From Nectonema munidae (Eukaryota > Nematomorpha > Nectonematoida > Nectonematidae), in the NCBI GenBank assembly GCA_030549495.1, contig JAUIRK010000923.1:710766-774765 (forward strand): a DNA stretch of 64,000 nucleotides. The letters are read 5' to 3'. The position numbers and the translations under genes were made by a program. Numbering within the stretch: position 1 is the first letter of the stretch; the number at the start of each line of letters is the position of its first letter. Below the pieces are notes generated by a model, which saw only the letters and a program-made list of their open reading frames with translations, had not been told where the DNA came from and ran no database searches. This document shows positions 1 through 11,144 of this stretch, piece by piece.

Positions 1-36
1 ATTTTGACATAAAGAAAGATTTGCAGTTTTTTCAAT

Positions 37-1136
37 TTAAAGACTCTTTCTATAAATTGTATTATTAACGTTTAGAGTATGTCGAAAAATTATAGGGTAA
101 AAATAATCTTTATTATAGAACAAGTAAACATTTAAGTTTTTAAAACAAGACGTACAAATTTTATAGGAATGTTTGGGGCAAATAACTTTTTGGACACTCA
201 ATGCATGTTGTCTTTGACTTTCGATCTGTTTTAGATAAGAAACACCTTTTTTGTTTTTCAAGCTTTACTACCTTTGCCTTTTGAAAGTTTCCGTTATTAA
301 TTGTGTAGCCGCACAATTCTATGGAACTTTTAACTTGAGTTTGTAAAGAAGTAGGATTAAGTAATCTATCCTTCATTTTATTATCCACTAATTGGTATTC
401 AGCATTCTTCAAAAACCCATAATGTGTCAAACAAGGTGCTTTATTATGCTTTTTATAAATGAACAAAGCATTGATCCATGAAAAGCCTAACAGATTACTG
501 ATAACACTTACTGGCCATCTTCTACATTTTCTTTTACGGGTGAATGAGCGAATTTTTTGTCCCGAATATCGACTCCACATTTTGTCTGATTATAAAAACA
601 AACAGTACTTGGCTTAGAATCTTGTTTATCTTTCGGAATTTTTTTGCAAAGAGTGTCAAGAAGGAGAACAGGAGTGGTTTATTTATCATAAAAAGAACAA
701 AGTCTTTTCTCTTGATGGAAAAAGTAATTGAATGTACCACGATTTTTGTTTATGACGAAACCTGCTGGTGGGGTACACTTTTTATTTTTTCGAAGAGTAC
801 CAACATATGTTGTTTTATTATCAAATAGTAGAGGATACTAAAGTAGAGGATGTAAAAAAATGATCTGGAATTATATTTCTTCCCTCAGACAAAAAAGGGT
901 GAATCAACTGATACTTCTGAGGTTGTTTTGTCAAACCTGTATTTTGGAAACAAACTACCTTTTCCAATATACACAAAACCATTGAAGAGATATTCTCCAT
1001 CAGAACAAGAAAGCAAAAAAAATTTAATTCTAAATTTTCTAGGGTTGTTATTGAGGTTTGCTAATATAGGAATATTTTTGCAAAATATTAAGGAATACAA
1101 GTCAAAATCTCCGCTAACCAAAATCGCCTCTACCAA
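37..1136 (-). pseudogene. piggyBac-like transposase relict
   Basis: Read on the minus strand from high to low coordinates, the pieces follow the order of a piggyBac DDE transposase. A segment at 1136-885 holds SDGEYLFNGFVYIGKG; at about 880-850 comes GRNIIPDHFFTSST, the second catalytic Asp context; at about 780-560 come GFVINKNRGTF and CGVDIRD, the third Asp context. At 580-440 lies the RRWPVSVISNLLGFSWINAL block, and at 180-60 a Cys/His cluster like the family's C-terminal zinc finger. At least four changes of frame or stops separate the pieces and the N-terminal third is absent. TTAA-flanked ends were not found. It is an old, dead copy, unrelated in detail to the better preserved piggyBac at 53.8-55.5 kb. 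Confidence 0.85.
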
Positions 1137-1165
1137 AATCTCCGCTAATCAAAATTTTCGCTACT
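1090..1165. repeat. Short degenerate tandem, unit with TCCGCTAAtCAAAAT
   Basis: Three imperfect units of about 22 nt sit directly upstream of the piggyBac relict. They share a core close to aaaatCtCCgCTaa. The sequence at 21,890-21,970 has a similar style, a roughly 23-nt period with tgtCCGATGgA cores, but the units differ. Function unknown. Confidence 0.4.
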
Positions 1166-1814
1166 AAAATTATGCCTAATTATATTAAAAATCCATGTTT
1201 TTCTGCGGAGAAAATTTAATTTTTTGATATTTCATATTTTTATTTATTGATGCTGAAAATGTAAAAAACTAAAATTCGTTTACATTCACAGAGTTACATT
1301 CAGAGATCACAAAAGACACATACTTAGCTCAATTAATATAGCTGGAATGATTTTTACAGGTTTGAATTTTACTTCAAATAAAGGTGCACAGTCTTAAAGT
1401 TCATAACTTGAGCTTTCATTTGGTCTATCGCGCGATAAATTTGGTTGAGAAACACGAAAGTTGCCTATTTTAAGTGTTCGCAAGTAAAGTAGAGTGCGCG
1501 GCAACGGGGTTGGATTTCAAGATCAAGAAAATTAATTGATTGTATGTTCTTCGTTAAGGAAGCTACAAATTTTCGACTACGAAAAGTCTAGCTAAGATTG
1601 CTCAGCATAACATGTATAATGTATATTCATGTAAACCTTCAAAATATTTCTCCACTTAAATTTTAGGGTATATAAGAAATTAAACGTCATTTATTTTCTG
1701 CAAATTTTTTGGAAATTTTCAAGTTATTATTTCAAAAGTTTTAGTTAGAAAAAATTTAGTTTATAGAATATCTGGCAAAATTGAGATAAAACCTTTTTGG
1801 ATTTTGAACTTTAG
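1166..1814. other. No gene seen; one weak micro-exon candidate
   Basis: AT-rich sequence without a convincing gene. A 24-nt segment at 1360-1383 (plus) has an acceptor (gatttttacag), an open phase-1 frame G-LNFTSNK and a weak donor (gtgcac), so it could be an upstream exon of gene A. The stretch 1400-1470 resembles, in reverse orientation, the 48.6-kb and 49.7-kb direct repeats. Confidence 0.3.
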
Positions 1815-1880
1815 AAATTTATAAGCTGATTGAAGATATCAAAAAATATATTTCTTATTCTGATGCGCCTTAATGCGAAG
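1815..1880 (+). CDS. Gene A exon, 66 nt, carries an in-frame stop
   Basis: Acceptor ttgaactttag and donor gtaataata bound 66 nt, read in phase 1 as E-IYKLIEDIKKYISYSDAP, stop, CE. Apart from the TAA it fits the family pattern. Confidence 0.4.
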
Positions 1881-4800
1881 GTAATAATAATATAATTGAT
1901 ACATTTTCATTTCCTTATAAAATAATACTTTTTGTTGTCTTATATTGGAATGTAAATTTTTAGTAATACCAAATTTTACCCGAAAAAATCAACGAAACAA
2001 GTTTTCCGAAACTGCTACATCTGCACCTCCACGTAAGAATAGTTCTCTTCACCTGCTATGTTTTACAACCTCGTTCAATTTGATACGATATAGTTACTTT
2101 TAGAAAAATAAGTCTTCGTTTGATTTCTACTTTTTCTCGTATAAAATCCATTTTTTGATTTATCACAGGGGATGTAGCGTTAAAATGTGTAATTTGACGT
2201 TGTCTGTTACTTCAAAAGTTTAGATTTTGATGGCTTTTAGGAAAAGTTATGCTGTGAAAAAGTTTGAGATTTCAAAAGCATCTCGCAGGGAACTTGAAAA
2301 TGTTATCACTAGATAAATTTATAAAGAACAAGAGGTTGATGTTCTTGAATTTTAGAAATCTCGTATATTTATTATTCCCATGTTGTTATTTTTTTGTTTA
2401 AATAAAGCCCTACAACCAAAAAATTCCTGCAATCCCTGAAAATAATTTAAACATTTCTCCTCAAAGCCTCTCTAGTGAAAGAAACATTTAGTGTAGCAGG
2501 AATACTCACCTGCACAAAGATCTATTTTATTAAAAAAGACCTTTTTGCTTTGTTTTTACCAAAAATTAAACTTTTTTTAATTTTATTTTTCAAAGTTAAA
2601 TTTTTTAAGTAGGATGTAATTATTTTTTTTGAAATCAAAACGACTATAAATTGAGATAAGGCTTAAAGAGTGGACAGGAAACGAGTGGGTCTCAAAGATT
2701 TCCAGGAAAAATGAGCCTGATAATGCAGGGTTTCAAAAATAGTCAAAAAGTCAGGCAGGGTAGACGCGGTCCTGAAAAGTATGGCGGGTGTGCGCAGGTC
2801 TCAATCTCAAAATATCGACACGAGAGGTCTTCAGCTCGCATAATGCTTGCTAATATGATCCTGGATTTTAGATTTTTTAATTTTAGAGAAGGCTTTGTGC
2901 GTTTGGAGCCTCTTTCATCGAACCGCTGAACTTTTACCCGTAGGCTCATGTTTGACTCTTACAAGGATTGAGGCTCAAGGGATCATAGTGAAAGTGACAA
3001 ATTTTCAAAGAATTAATATATTCAATAAAATCTCTATAGTTGAGGAATTTAGATAAAAATTTTGAATATTTAGAAAAGCGACTTTGGATGCAATCCTACT
3101 TTAAATCAGCTAAATTCGCAACACAAGTAAAGATATTCACTAGGGAACACATTTTGAGAAGCACTACACTCTAGATCAGTGGTTGCTAAGTTTTTTCAGT
3201 TCTGTTCCACTGCACCCACTTCAACAATCCAGAGTTCCCCCTTCAAGTGTAAGAGAGAAAGAGTAGTCAGATTAGATATTTAAGAAATGTAGAAATATAG
3301 CGATAAAAATATAGTCACATTATAAAGTGACAGAGAGTATAGTTATTAACAATTACAAACGACTTTTGTTTGTTTTTATACTGTAGACTCAGGCTTGATT
3401 GTGAGTTAAAGTAGAAAATCCAGACTCACAAATTCAGATTGTGGAAAATAGAATGAGTGTAACGTTCGAGTTTTGCCATAAAAGCATTGATGACCTCAGT
3501 GTACACAATCACGTTCCTCCTATGCTTTTGTAATTTCTTGTTTAGTTCAATGAGAGTTTCAAAAATATGGGCAAGATAAGCCATTCGTGCTAGAAATCTT
3601 TTCTTGGTGAAGAAACTGAACACAGTGAGTAGATCCACCTTCTTGTCTAAGCACAAAAACGGCTTTAATTCTTTCTACAGTTCACAAAATCTCGGTCAGG
3701 TTTTGTCTATGAAATAAAACAGAAGCGTCCCGGTAGAGCTAGATCAAACGTAATTTCTTCTACTCCACAAAACCATGAATCCTGATTGTGAACGAAGCAA
3801 TTTTCGGGCACAAAACCTTTCTAGTTTGCTGGAACTCTTCAGTTCCGACTCTTAAAAAATTGAACCTACTGCCATTACAACAACGGCTTTTGCTGATATC
3901 TTCTGGTCAATTTCTTGAAGCGGCTGAAAGCAGTTCAGTCATTTGCAAAGGTTTTCAGACACACAAAAGACTAAGAAATATGTGGACCGCCTTTGAGAAG
4001 ATAATGGAATCCTAGTTCGAATTTTGTACATTCTTCTTTTCTGTAACATTTAAAATATAAATTAAATCGTGTGCGGACTGAATGCCAACTGACTAAATGC
4101 TTAATAAACAAGATGCCGAATAATAAAGGTATAAGGAACAAAATTTTTAAAGGACAAAATTTATTCATCAGTGTTAAAATTGGCAATGTAAGAATCGCGA
4201 TTTCACATCTCCAAACATATATACGATTTCATTTTATCCCTTTTAAGAACACATACACAGCGTTTATATATATAGCAATTTTCCCCACTTTTTTGTGACT
4301 ACCACCATTTCTAACTGAGAAGATTTACTACAATGTATGGATAAAAATCTTTAAATATTTATAAGAACTTCAAAAGTGTTAGTGTATTATCATTTCGGTG
4401 AAGTGGGTATTCCACTTAACTCCAAATAATTCATCCCTCTTTTTATGTCAACTTGCATGCTTTGAACTTAGATTATTGTGAATTTCAGTCCATCCTATCG
4501 CTAAATATTTCAGATGCTTTGAATATATCAATGACAAATCGATAGAAGTCTGAATCACGCTTGCATTCATTAAATTTCGTTGTAAAACATTTTCAGCTTT
4601 GAGACATTTGCAGCAAAAACAAATTGGTTTGATTTATTATCATCATGATCTATCGAGATGTGCTGAAATCTTTTCCATGTAGAAACTCTGTTCTATGCTT
4701 TTTTCTTTTTCTTTTTTTGTAGCCAACGGAGAAAGTATCTATGATGAAAATCTGCGTATGTTTGATTTTGGGAATCTATGGATTTATGCATAGCAGGTAA

Positions 4801-7760
4801 TAGGAATTTAATTTAATTGCCACTTTCTTATTTCACGATATTAATTAAGACTCCTTTCATTCTTTTTAAAACTTTATCGCCTGTTTCTAAGAGATAATTA
4901 GAAATACTACACATTTTCAAAAGGTATAATATTTCTCTATAATATAACTAACTATCTATAGCTATCTTGTAAACGATTTTACACTTTCCTATTATATAGG
5001 ATTTAAATGCGGACAAATTTTTAATATTTCAGTTTTGATAGATTTTTTAGACAAGTTTTGTTATCTCTAGTGATTATATGTAATGTGTATAAACGGACTG
5101 TCACCATATAAAGGGTAACCATATGGTGTCACTCATTTAAAAAGTTGGGATAGTCCTGCTTTAGATAATGAAGCTTTGTGCAATCAATTACAGTAAAACG
5201 TTCAAAATAGAATGCAACATTGTTAAAAGCTTTAAAATCTCCGTCTGTTCATCATAAAATTAGGGGAGGTGTTAATTCGTTGAATCAAGTTATTTCTTCC
5301 ATGTTTTCGCCATGGATGTGAAAAAGTTGATACACTGAGGAGACATAAAAAGTGGAAATGAAAAGAATATATTCAAAAATACTTATCCTTTAAGAACTAT
5401 AAATGTTAGCTTGTGGCTGAATAAATTTACTTCGTGGATCGTAGTTTGGTGACCACTGCTTTAGACAATACATACTGGCTCTCACCAAAATGGAATCCTG
5501 AACGCTTGTTTAAAAGCTTTGTTTCATGTGACAGCGTTTGGGGTATGGGCACATACATAGCATGATGCACAAAAGCTGCATGAATACTATCGAATGAATT
5601 CATTACAGGATTGCGCATTCCATCCTGAAAGAATAAGGCCTTTTCTTCGAAGACATTCTTTGAACCTGTTTTTAGATACAATGTTAATTTCAAGTAAACC
5701 TTTTTTTACATTCAATACCAGTCTCTCAATATTTCGAAAATTGTTAATAAGGATCATTTTTGGCCAGGATTCCTCACAGATTTTAGTTTTAAAAATTAGC
5801 CAGATTATTTAACTTCATCATGTTCTTATACACTTTTAAATTGAGTTTTTAGCTTCTTACTACCATTTTAATAAACTTAACTTCATTAATTAGCATAGAA
5901 TTAATAAAAACAATTTGGATGCGATTTAGGGGGGGGGGCACATTTTTATAAGCTTTTGAATTTTGAAATCAATTAAAAGCGTAACTAATTATTATTTATT
6001 ATTATAATATAATTAATTAACTTTATTTTCACAATATTTATATTTAACTTTTAATCAAAATTTTTCTCCGAATAATAATTTCTGAAAATCCCTTTATCTT
6101 TCTTCATAAATATGGAGAATTAATAAAATATGCTTACCTTTTATCATAAATTTACTTTGGAGAGATTTAGAGACCGCAAAATCATTGTACACCAAAAATG
6201 AGTCAAAGCTTCAACACCTCACAGAAGTTCTATTTCATCATCTAACTAAATGAATCAAAACACTACCTAATTTATATAATAATGTTAATAAAATTGTAAT
6301 ACCATAGTGCTAAAAGTTTTATTGAATTGTTCACAACGCTATGAATCTCACTTTCATTTCATTGATGAGGTTAGCGAAAAGCAAAATAAGCAGCCTTTGA
6401 AATCAGTAGACTTTGTCAGACAAATAAAAATGGATACATTCTTAAAATATTTTATAGTTACTTTTATATTTTTGATACATTATTTTTGGATCTTGATGAA
6501 ATTTTGTTTTAATTCTAAACGAAATTGTTTTTTTCATTCTAAAAATTTTAATAATTTATATAAATTTGATTCAAAGCTACGCAAAGTGTATAGATAAAAC
6601 ATAATTTAATAAAATTTTTAATGGTTATCATTTTTAGACATAACAACATATAAAATTAGATTTACACGAAATTTTGATGACATTGAATTTAGAGAGACAC
6701 GGAAACACGCTTGTTCAAGTTTCTTTATAATTTTTTTGGATCAGATAGAAATTTTAAGAAAGTTAAATTTAACAAAAACAAAGAAAATTTGTTTTAATCC
6801 AAAAGAAGGCTATTTAAAATATAAACTTAAAATCCATAAAATTTCATAGTTTTAATTTTTATATTTCTCGATTGAAATAAGGGATTTCGTCGAAAATAAA
6901 AACAAGATTTTGGCAAAAAAGAAAAAAATTATTCAAAATACAAGAAATATTGAAAATATTATTTTTTTAGTTGTACAGAACACATTCATTTACGAAAAAA
7001 ACGACATTTTAACAACAATCAAAAGACAAAATAATTTTTTACAAATTTAAGTTAAATATATTAACAATATTGAGAATTTTTATGTTTTATTTGTAATAAA
7101 AATATCTTTTTGACTGTCGACTAAATCTCGTTTAATTTTTTATGAAATCTCGTCTTACCGTTTGAATTAGTTTTTAGACTTGACTGCAGGAGAATTGTAT
7201 ATGTATAATTTTATTGTTGCATCGACATGGAATACTTGGATGAATTGCAATTTTTAACAGATCGCTAAATTTAGCGCAATTTTCCAGTAACTTAAAAAAG
7301 GCCATTTACAACCCCTCTAAAAAATCTTTGCTAGGACCAATAAGGAGTGGATACTTAAGCTCGCCCTTCTCTTTGGCCCACCATTTGTCTAACAGTGAGA
7401 ATAATACAACGCACTTAATTCACGAGCATTTAAGATTCACAATTCGATTTAAGATGATTCTATTCGATAGAAAAAGATGATTGACAGTTTCGTAGTGTCG
7501 TGTATATTTTCTAATTCATTGCATTTGAAAAATACACTCCTGCGATTAATATCTTATTTTCCTCTTTTTAGTCCGCACCTTCTCAAGCTATGACCAACTG
7601 CACTGCTACAGAAGAAGGTGGAGGTGAAAGTTTCATAAAATATATTGCTTGAAAACTTCTCTTCTTTTTATCATTATCAAAAATTTTTTGATTCATATTT
7701 CCAAGTGTTTTTGTTCTTTTTGCGTAAGCATTATTTTTAATTTATAGATACACGAATAAA
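1815..7760 (+). CDS. Gene A: partial micro-exon gene, inverted paralogue of gene C
   Basis: No family is recognised from residues; the call rests on structure. Plus-strand exons read here are 1815-1880 (66 nt), 1964-2032 (69 nt), possibly 2169-2186 (18 nt), 4723-4755 (33 nt), 5676-5693 (18 nt) and the last exon 7572-7627 (56 nt with stop). Every internal one is a multiple of three and phase 1 at both ends. The 1815-1880 exon contains a TAA, so this copy may be broken or that exon may be unused. No signal-peptide exon was found; the piggyBac relict lies just upstream. An AATAAA follows the stop by 128 nt (7755-7760). The introns carry a hAT relict, repeat A and a ZBED-type hAT relict. From about 1.88 to 8.43 kb the locus is matched in inverted orientation by pieces of 60.1-38.8 kb. 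Coding status is uncertain. Confidence 0.5.
1964..2032 (+). CDS. Gene A exon, 69 nt, hypervariable
   Basis: Acceptor taaatttttag, donor gtaagaatag, phase 1 at both ends, open (V-IPNFTRKNQRNKFSETAT, then SAPP). The partner exon in gene C at 59,964-60,035 differs at about 18 of 69 aligned bases plus one in-frame codon indel, whereas the 70 nt of intron before it differ by one base. Confidence 0.65.
2169..2186 (+). CDS. Gene A candidate 18-nt micro-exon
   Basis: Acceptor gatttatcacag, open phase-1 frame G-DVALK, donor gtgtaa. A gene C partner cannot be checked because a LINE occupies the matching place. So short an exon can arise by chance. Confidence 0.35.
2405..2575 (+). pseudogene. hAT transposase C-terminal relict
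   Basis: Reads SLSSERN, then in a shifted frame FSVAGILT and a Lys/Phe-rich tail. This is the hAT dimerisation-domain signature (SSER.FSVAG). One frameshift lies inside the motif. No TIR was found; it is an old fragment in what would be an intron of gene A. Confidence 0.7.
2640..3090 (+). repeat. Dispersed repeat A, copy 1
   Basis: Matches 60,540-60,930 in reverse orientation over most of its length. Best kept are GGTAGACGCGGTCCTGAAAA, ATGGCGGGT, cctctttcatcgaacc, aaggattgaggctcaa and gttgaggaatttagataaa. It is richer in GC than its surroundings. Both strands have short open frames (2711-2929 plus, 2949-2743 minus), but the other copy does not keep them. Type unknown. Confidence 0.75.
3178..4070 (-). 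pseudogene. ZBED5/SCAND3-type hAT relict
   Basis: One end at about 3178 reads cagtggttgctaag, close to the CAGTGGTTCCCAACC termini of hAT elements. Downstream on the minus strand, 3656-3426 encodes a stretch with LARMAYLAHIFETLIELNKK, the conserved segment (LAYLADIF..LNELN..LQ) of the transposase-derived ZBED5/SCAND3 family. It is the same block found as IAYLADIFAKLNDINLKLQ in the better preserved element at 42.6-46.2 kb. The rest is scrambled by several frame changes, and the far end is not sharply defined. Confidence 0.65.
4723..4755 (+). CDS. Gene A exon, 33 nt
   Basis: Very strong acceptor (long T/C tract ending ttttttgtag), donor gtatgt, phase 1 both ends, A-NGESIYDENL. Its gene C partner 57,191-57,223 differs at three bases, all changing the residue (Y to F, L to V, and the split codon). 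Confidence 0.6.
5442..5458 (-). mobile_element. hAT-type terminus (CAGTGGTCACCAAAC)
   Basis: On the minus strand the sequence begins CAGTGGTCACCAAACTAC, a typical hAT end. It is present also in the right arm at 56,504-56,520. A related end, CAGGACTATCTAACTTTT, stands at 56,804 (left copy near 5,155). Non-autonomous hAT pieces therefore sat in this intron before the duplication. Confidence 0.5.
5676..5693 (+). CDS. Gene A candidate 18-nt micro-exon
   Basis: Acceptor cctgtttttag, donor gtaaac, phase 1 both ends, D-TMLIS. Identical in gene C (52,963-52,980), which alone is weak support because the flanks are also well kept. Confidence 0.4.
7572..7627 (+). CDS. Gene A last exon (C-terminal HCYRRRWR)
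   Basis: Acceptor cctctttttag, phase 1, then V-RTFSSYDQLHCYRRRWR and TGA. The same exon occurs at 39,681-39,626 (one residue different) and 16,950-16,895 (about half the residues different), always 56 nt and always with Cys and Trp at the same places. This repeated design is the best marker of the family in the window. Confidence 0.7.
7755..7760 (+). terminator. Poly(A) signal of gene A
   Basis: AATAAA lies 128 nt after the TGA of the last exon. The equivalent signals follow the gene C and gene B last exons by 128 and 127 nt. Confidence 0.5.
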
Positions 7761-8430
7761 CTTCAAACTTCCATTTTTGCACATTCGTCTTATTTTATAA
7801 TTTTTCTTTTTAAGTATTTGTGAGTTTTTCATTTTAATATCTAACTATGTCTCCCCATGTTACGACATCACTTCATTAAAACTTCTAATTGCGATAAAAA
7901 TGATATTTGTTTAGAAGTTTTCAACGTTGTCAAGATTTCAGAACTTATATTTCGAAAAGCATATCTTTGGCAAACAAATTTTTTTGAAAACTTATTTTAT
8001 ACTTTTGAAAAGTTCTACTTCCTGTGAATAAGATACATCTGTTTACTTTTTAATAATTTTTTCGTAAATTGTGTAAAATATTCAAAACTAGAACATGTTG
8101 TGCAAAATTAACAAATTTTTTTATTTATTGATTATGCAAAATTATATTAAAGTGAGAAACATTTCAGCATCAAATTCAAAATTTTTCAAATAAACTAAAA
8201 CTTATTGCATGCAAAGTTGTCATCCCTTCAAAGAGATACTTTGAGGATATTTTATTTCGAAACATCGAGGTCAATGTCCGGTAAATCTAGAAAAAGTATC
8301 CATATAACTTAAAGCAGAATTGTTTTTAAAAAAACTGTTTACTTTTACAATAAACACTGGATATAACCATTTTCATAATAAAGAAAAATTATATTATTAT
8401 ACTTTCTACATGAAAATGATTTGATGGAGC

Positions 8431-8916
8431 ATCCTCCAATCAATGAAAAGTATGCAAAATTATTTATCTGAAATGAGAGATCATTTCAAATCCAAATTTC
8501 ATACACAATCGTGATATCCTTAAGAGGAAAAAAGTTAAAATTGAGGGGATTAAGTTCAAAAACCTAATATTTTAACCAAAGTTACCATTTGTCCAAAACT
8601 AAAATGAGAAGTCATTGCAAATCAAAATTTTAAGCGGAATATATTGGTGATATTTTTAAAGTGAAAAAATCTTGTTCTAAGCCATGAAGTTAAAAGTTTT
8701 AAAAATTAATTTATGAAAAAATTCCGCCTATTTTAATTAAAGCCTACATTTATTGCAGAAGTTTGAAAAAAAATTGTGTATATCTTTAAATAATTTGAAC
8801 TTGTAAATTAGTGATATCCTAACCTTAATATTTCTTCAATCTTCTTTACACTCTCTCTCTCTCTCTCATGTTAACGGAAGCCTTTTTTAAAAAAAATATT
8901 TTTAATTTTGATTCTT
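8431..8916. other. No gene seen; weak internal duplication and (CT)n
   Basis: AT-rich. Two imperfect direct copies of a roughly 55-nt unit (aaatgagaNNtcattNcaaatc ... gtgatatNNtt) start near 8470 and 8605. A (CT)10-like run lies at 8849-8868. Confidence 0.4.
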
Positions 8917-9090
8917 TTTTTTTTCTTTTTTTTTTGACAGGGTGTTTCATGCAAGGGAAGTAGAAACTTCCATATCTGCACTGATAAACTTTTTATGATA
9001 AGTCGATGGCATCGCCGGGATTCGAACCCAAAGGCTTTGGATCCGTAGGCGACGCCTCTACCTATCAGCCCACCAGCATAATCGTCTTTC
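8917..9090 (-). mobile_element. tRNA-derived SINE
   Basis: On the minus strand a tRNA-like head with a B box GGTTCGAATCC and an A-box-like TGGGCTGATAGGTAGAGG is followed by about 100 nt of unrelated body and an A-rich tail of more than 20 nt. The anticodon-arm region CCTACGGATCC recalls a tRNA-Arg. Because the tail and body follow directly and the cloverleaf is imperfect, this is a SINE rather than a tRNA gene. Target-site duplications were not resolved. Confidence 0.7.
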
Positions 9091-9133
9091 AACCAACATG
9101 CCCACCAGCCTAATCGTCTTTCAACCAACATGC
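9075..9133. repeat. Tandem duplication at the head of the SINE
   Basis: A unit of about 32 nt (taatcgtctttcaaccaaca, then tgcccaccagc) occurs twice in direct succession. It covers the 5' edge of the SINE head, so it is either a partial tandem SINE head or a local duplication. Confidence 0.6.
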
Positions 9134-11110
9134 ACGAATTTGTAACAAATGCTAGATATTATTGCCAAGTGAGAAGATTGCTTAGTTAGTCATTTTTCAT
9201 TCCACCATTATCACATGAAGAAAACTGTCCAGTGTTCTTCACCTTAATAAACATTTTACAATAACTTTAAAAAACAAATTTTCTTTATAGAGATTATACA
9301 ATATACATCTTGACGTTATTTTTTCACTGCGACATAAAATGCTTGATTTAAAAATAACATATTTATTATACTTTGACTGATGAAAGAAGACAGAGAAAAA
9401 AACAAAATTAACATAAAACTAAAAAGCAAAAAAGTAGTGTAAATATGTCAAATATCTTAAAAATATTGATAACTTTTTTTATAAAATATATTAAAATAAA
9501 TATTTAGTAATTTACATAAAAAATCCGCGTAGAAAATAAAAGTGTACTGTATATCTTTTGTGCATAGGATATTTTTGCTTACGACCAGAATAATCAGACG
9601 ATATGTAATGTAAAGCAGAAGATTTGTATTAAAGAGCTTTGATAAACGCAGACGATTTTATTTTTGTAAAGTCGACTATAGTCAACTCTGGGCGTTAATG
9701 GAAGGAATTTTTCGAAAAAATAAACTACTTCTTACAAGCAAAAATACTTAAGAGTTTTCCTAAAAATGCCGATTGAATTCAGGAGACTAATTTTCCATCA
9801 ATTTTCTTCAATTTCTGGTCAAATCTTCTTGATCAAATCCAGTTTACATAACATATGTATAAAATCAAAAAATATTTATATATTCCAAAAAAATTACAAA
9901 TTTTGTAACATTAAGTTTACAACATAATAAAATAAATTTTTTTTTATATATCACTTTTCTTTTCTTTTCAAATCGTTAAGATTTTCACGTCTTTTTGGTG
10001 ATGTATAGCAGTAATATCTTTTGGAGTAATTGAATCAACATAAAGTGCTTCATTGTTCTTGGCCAGAATATATAGCATCATCTAAAATAAGCCTTGGATT
10101 CAAACCCGTAACTGAGCATAAATTTATTACTGTTCTCAGCTCCAAAAAAATTATTGTAGATATTTGTTTACTGCATACAAGACAAGTGGATTAGTCAAAG
10201 CTAAAAAAAATTATATGCCCACTTTTATGAAAGATAAAGTAGAACTCACTTATGAAGTAATAAATAAAAAGATGGCAATTATAATAAGAAAAATAACTTG
10301 AAGTTTCTTATTTGGCAGTTAATCACTTCAGGAGATTCAGACATGATTTTATCTCTAAACAACTTTTTGAATTTGGTAATTGAAGAATAACTTTAACCAA
10401 TTATGTGTCGGTAATTTTGGTAAAACACAGGTATTTTGTATCCTAAAATTAATGAGAGAGTTCATGTCTGTATGAAGGTTTTACTAGTCTTAAAGGAGTC
10501 CGCAGTAAGTAGGTACTTATTTCATCACATTTTATTTTATTTTGGAACAGATTATTGGAATTTAGTTTCAAACAATGTAGTAGAAAATTTTTTTAGTTGT
10601 ATAGAAAATCGTGTATTTATTTTCAAAACAAATTGCTTGAATGAGAAAATTTATTCAATTTGAGCACAACATTAAGTGCTCTCCGATTTAAAACTTCCAG
10701 CTCGATATTTGAATGTCCAAAATTTCTAAAACTATAATTTAAGTGAGGTAGAAAATAATAGTGTAAATAATAATTAATAGTACATTTCGAGGAAAATTTT
10801 TTTGTATGTTTCATTATTCCAATTATTTTACTAAGTTTTACATACAAGCTTTGAGTTTATATATAAACCAAGTAGATTGAAATTATCTAATGTTTAGACT
10901 ACTATTGACAAAGAAAACAGAATTTATATTGTCTTTTGTTAATACCGCCATCGCTTTTGTTTAATCTTTATTTATTGTTAGGGAATCCTTTTCAAACAAT
11001 TCATATAGTTTTCAAAGATTTTTCATATAGAAATCAGATATTATCACACTATATTCAAAAAACACGGTAACAATCTAAAATCAAAAAAATCAGAACATTT
11101 TTACAAATTA
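9134..11110. other. No gene seen
   Basis: AT-rich intergenic sequence. A minus-strand stretch near 10,075-9,970 reads NNEALYVDSITPKDI in an open frame and may be a worn transposase piece that I cannot place. Nothing else rises above the background of short open frames. Confidence 0.4.
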
Positions 11111-11144
11111 TTTATATATAATACAAAAACAAAAGGCTTGAACT

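Larger units (their letters stand above)
4398..8430 (+). repeat. Left arm of the long inverted duplication, continuous part
   Basis: 4398-5590 matches 57,546-56,370 inverted; 5585-6440 matches 53,070-52,231 inverted; 6555-8430 matches 40,720-38,838 inverted, all with high identity by eye. The left arm is nearly continuous. The right arm is opened by about 11.5 kb (hAT, repeats, LINE) and about 3.3 kb (piggyBac). A further match, 1880-2057 with 60,110-59,940, extends the pair outward, the 57.5-59.9 kb gap being a LINE. The match at 4398 begins with a small inverted repeat, AAGTGGgtattCCACTT. Confidence 0.8.

Noticed and set aside
4398-4420. Helitron-type terminal hairpin at the duplication edge
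   Set aside because: The small palindrome AAGTGG/CCACTT has no CTRR end or Helitron gene nearby, and the right edge there is explained by a LINE insertion.
5427-5812. Open frames of 88 and 72 codons, one nearly repeated at 52.8-53.1 kb
   Set aside because: They are repeated only because the whole arm is duplicated; they cross the 18-nt exon and intron signals and have no motif.
6307-6597. A 96-codon open frame (HFHFIDEVSEKQNKQ)
   Set aside because: The inverted copy at 52.25-52.39 kb differs by one base in the A run after gttagcg, which breaks the frame, and no splice pattern supports it.
9005-9080. A tRNA gene
   Set aside because: The B box is perfect, but the cloverleaf is imperfect and the sequence runs into a non-tRNA body and an A-rich tail; it is the head of a SINE.
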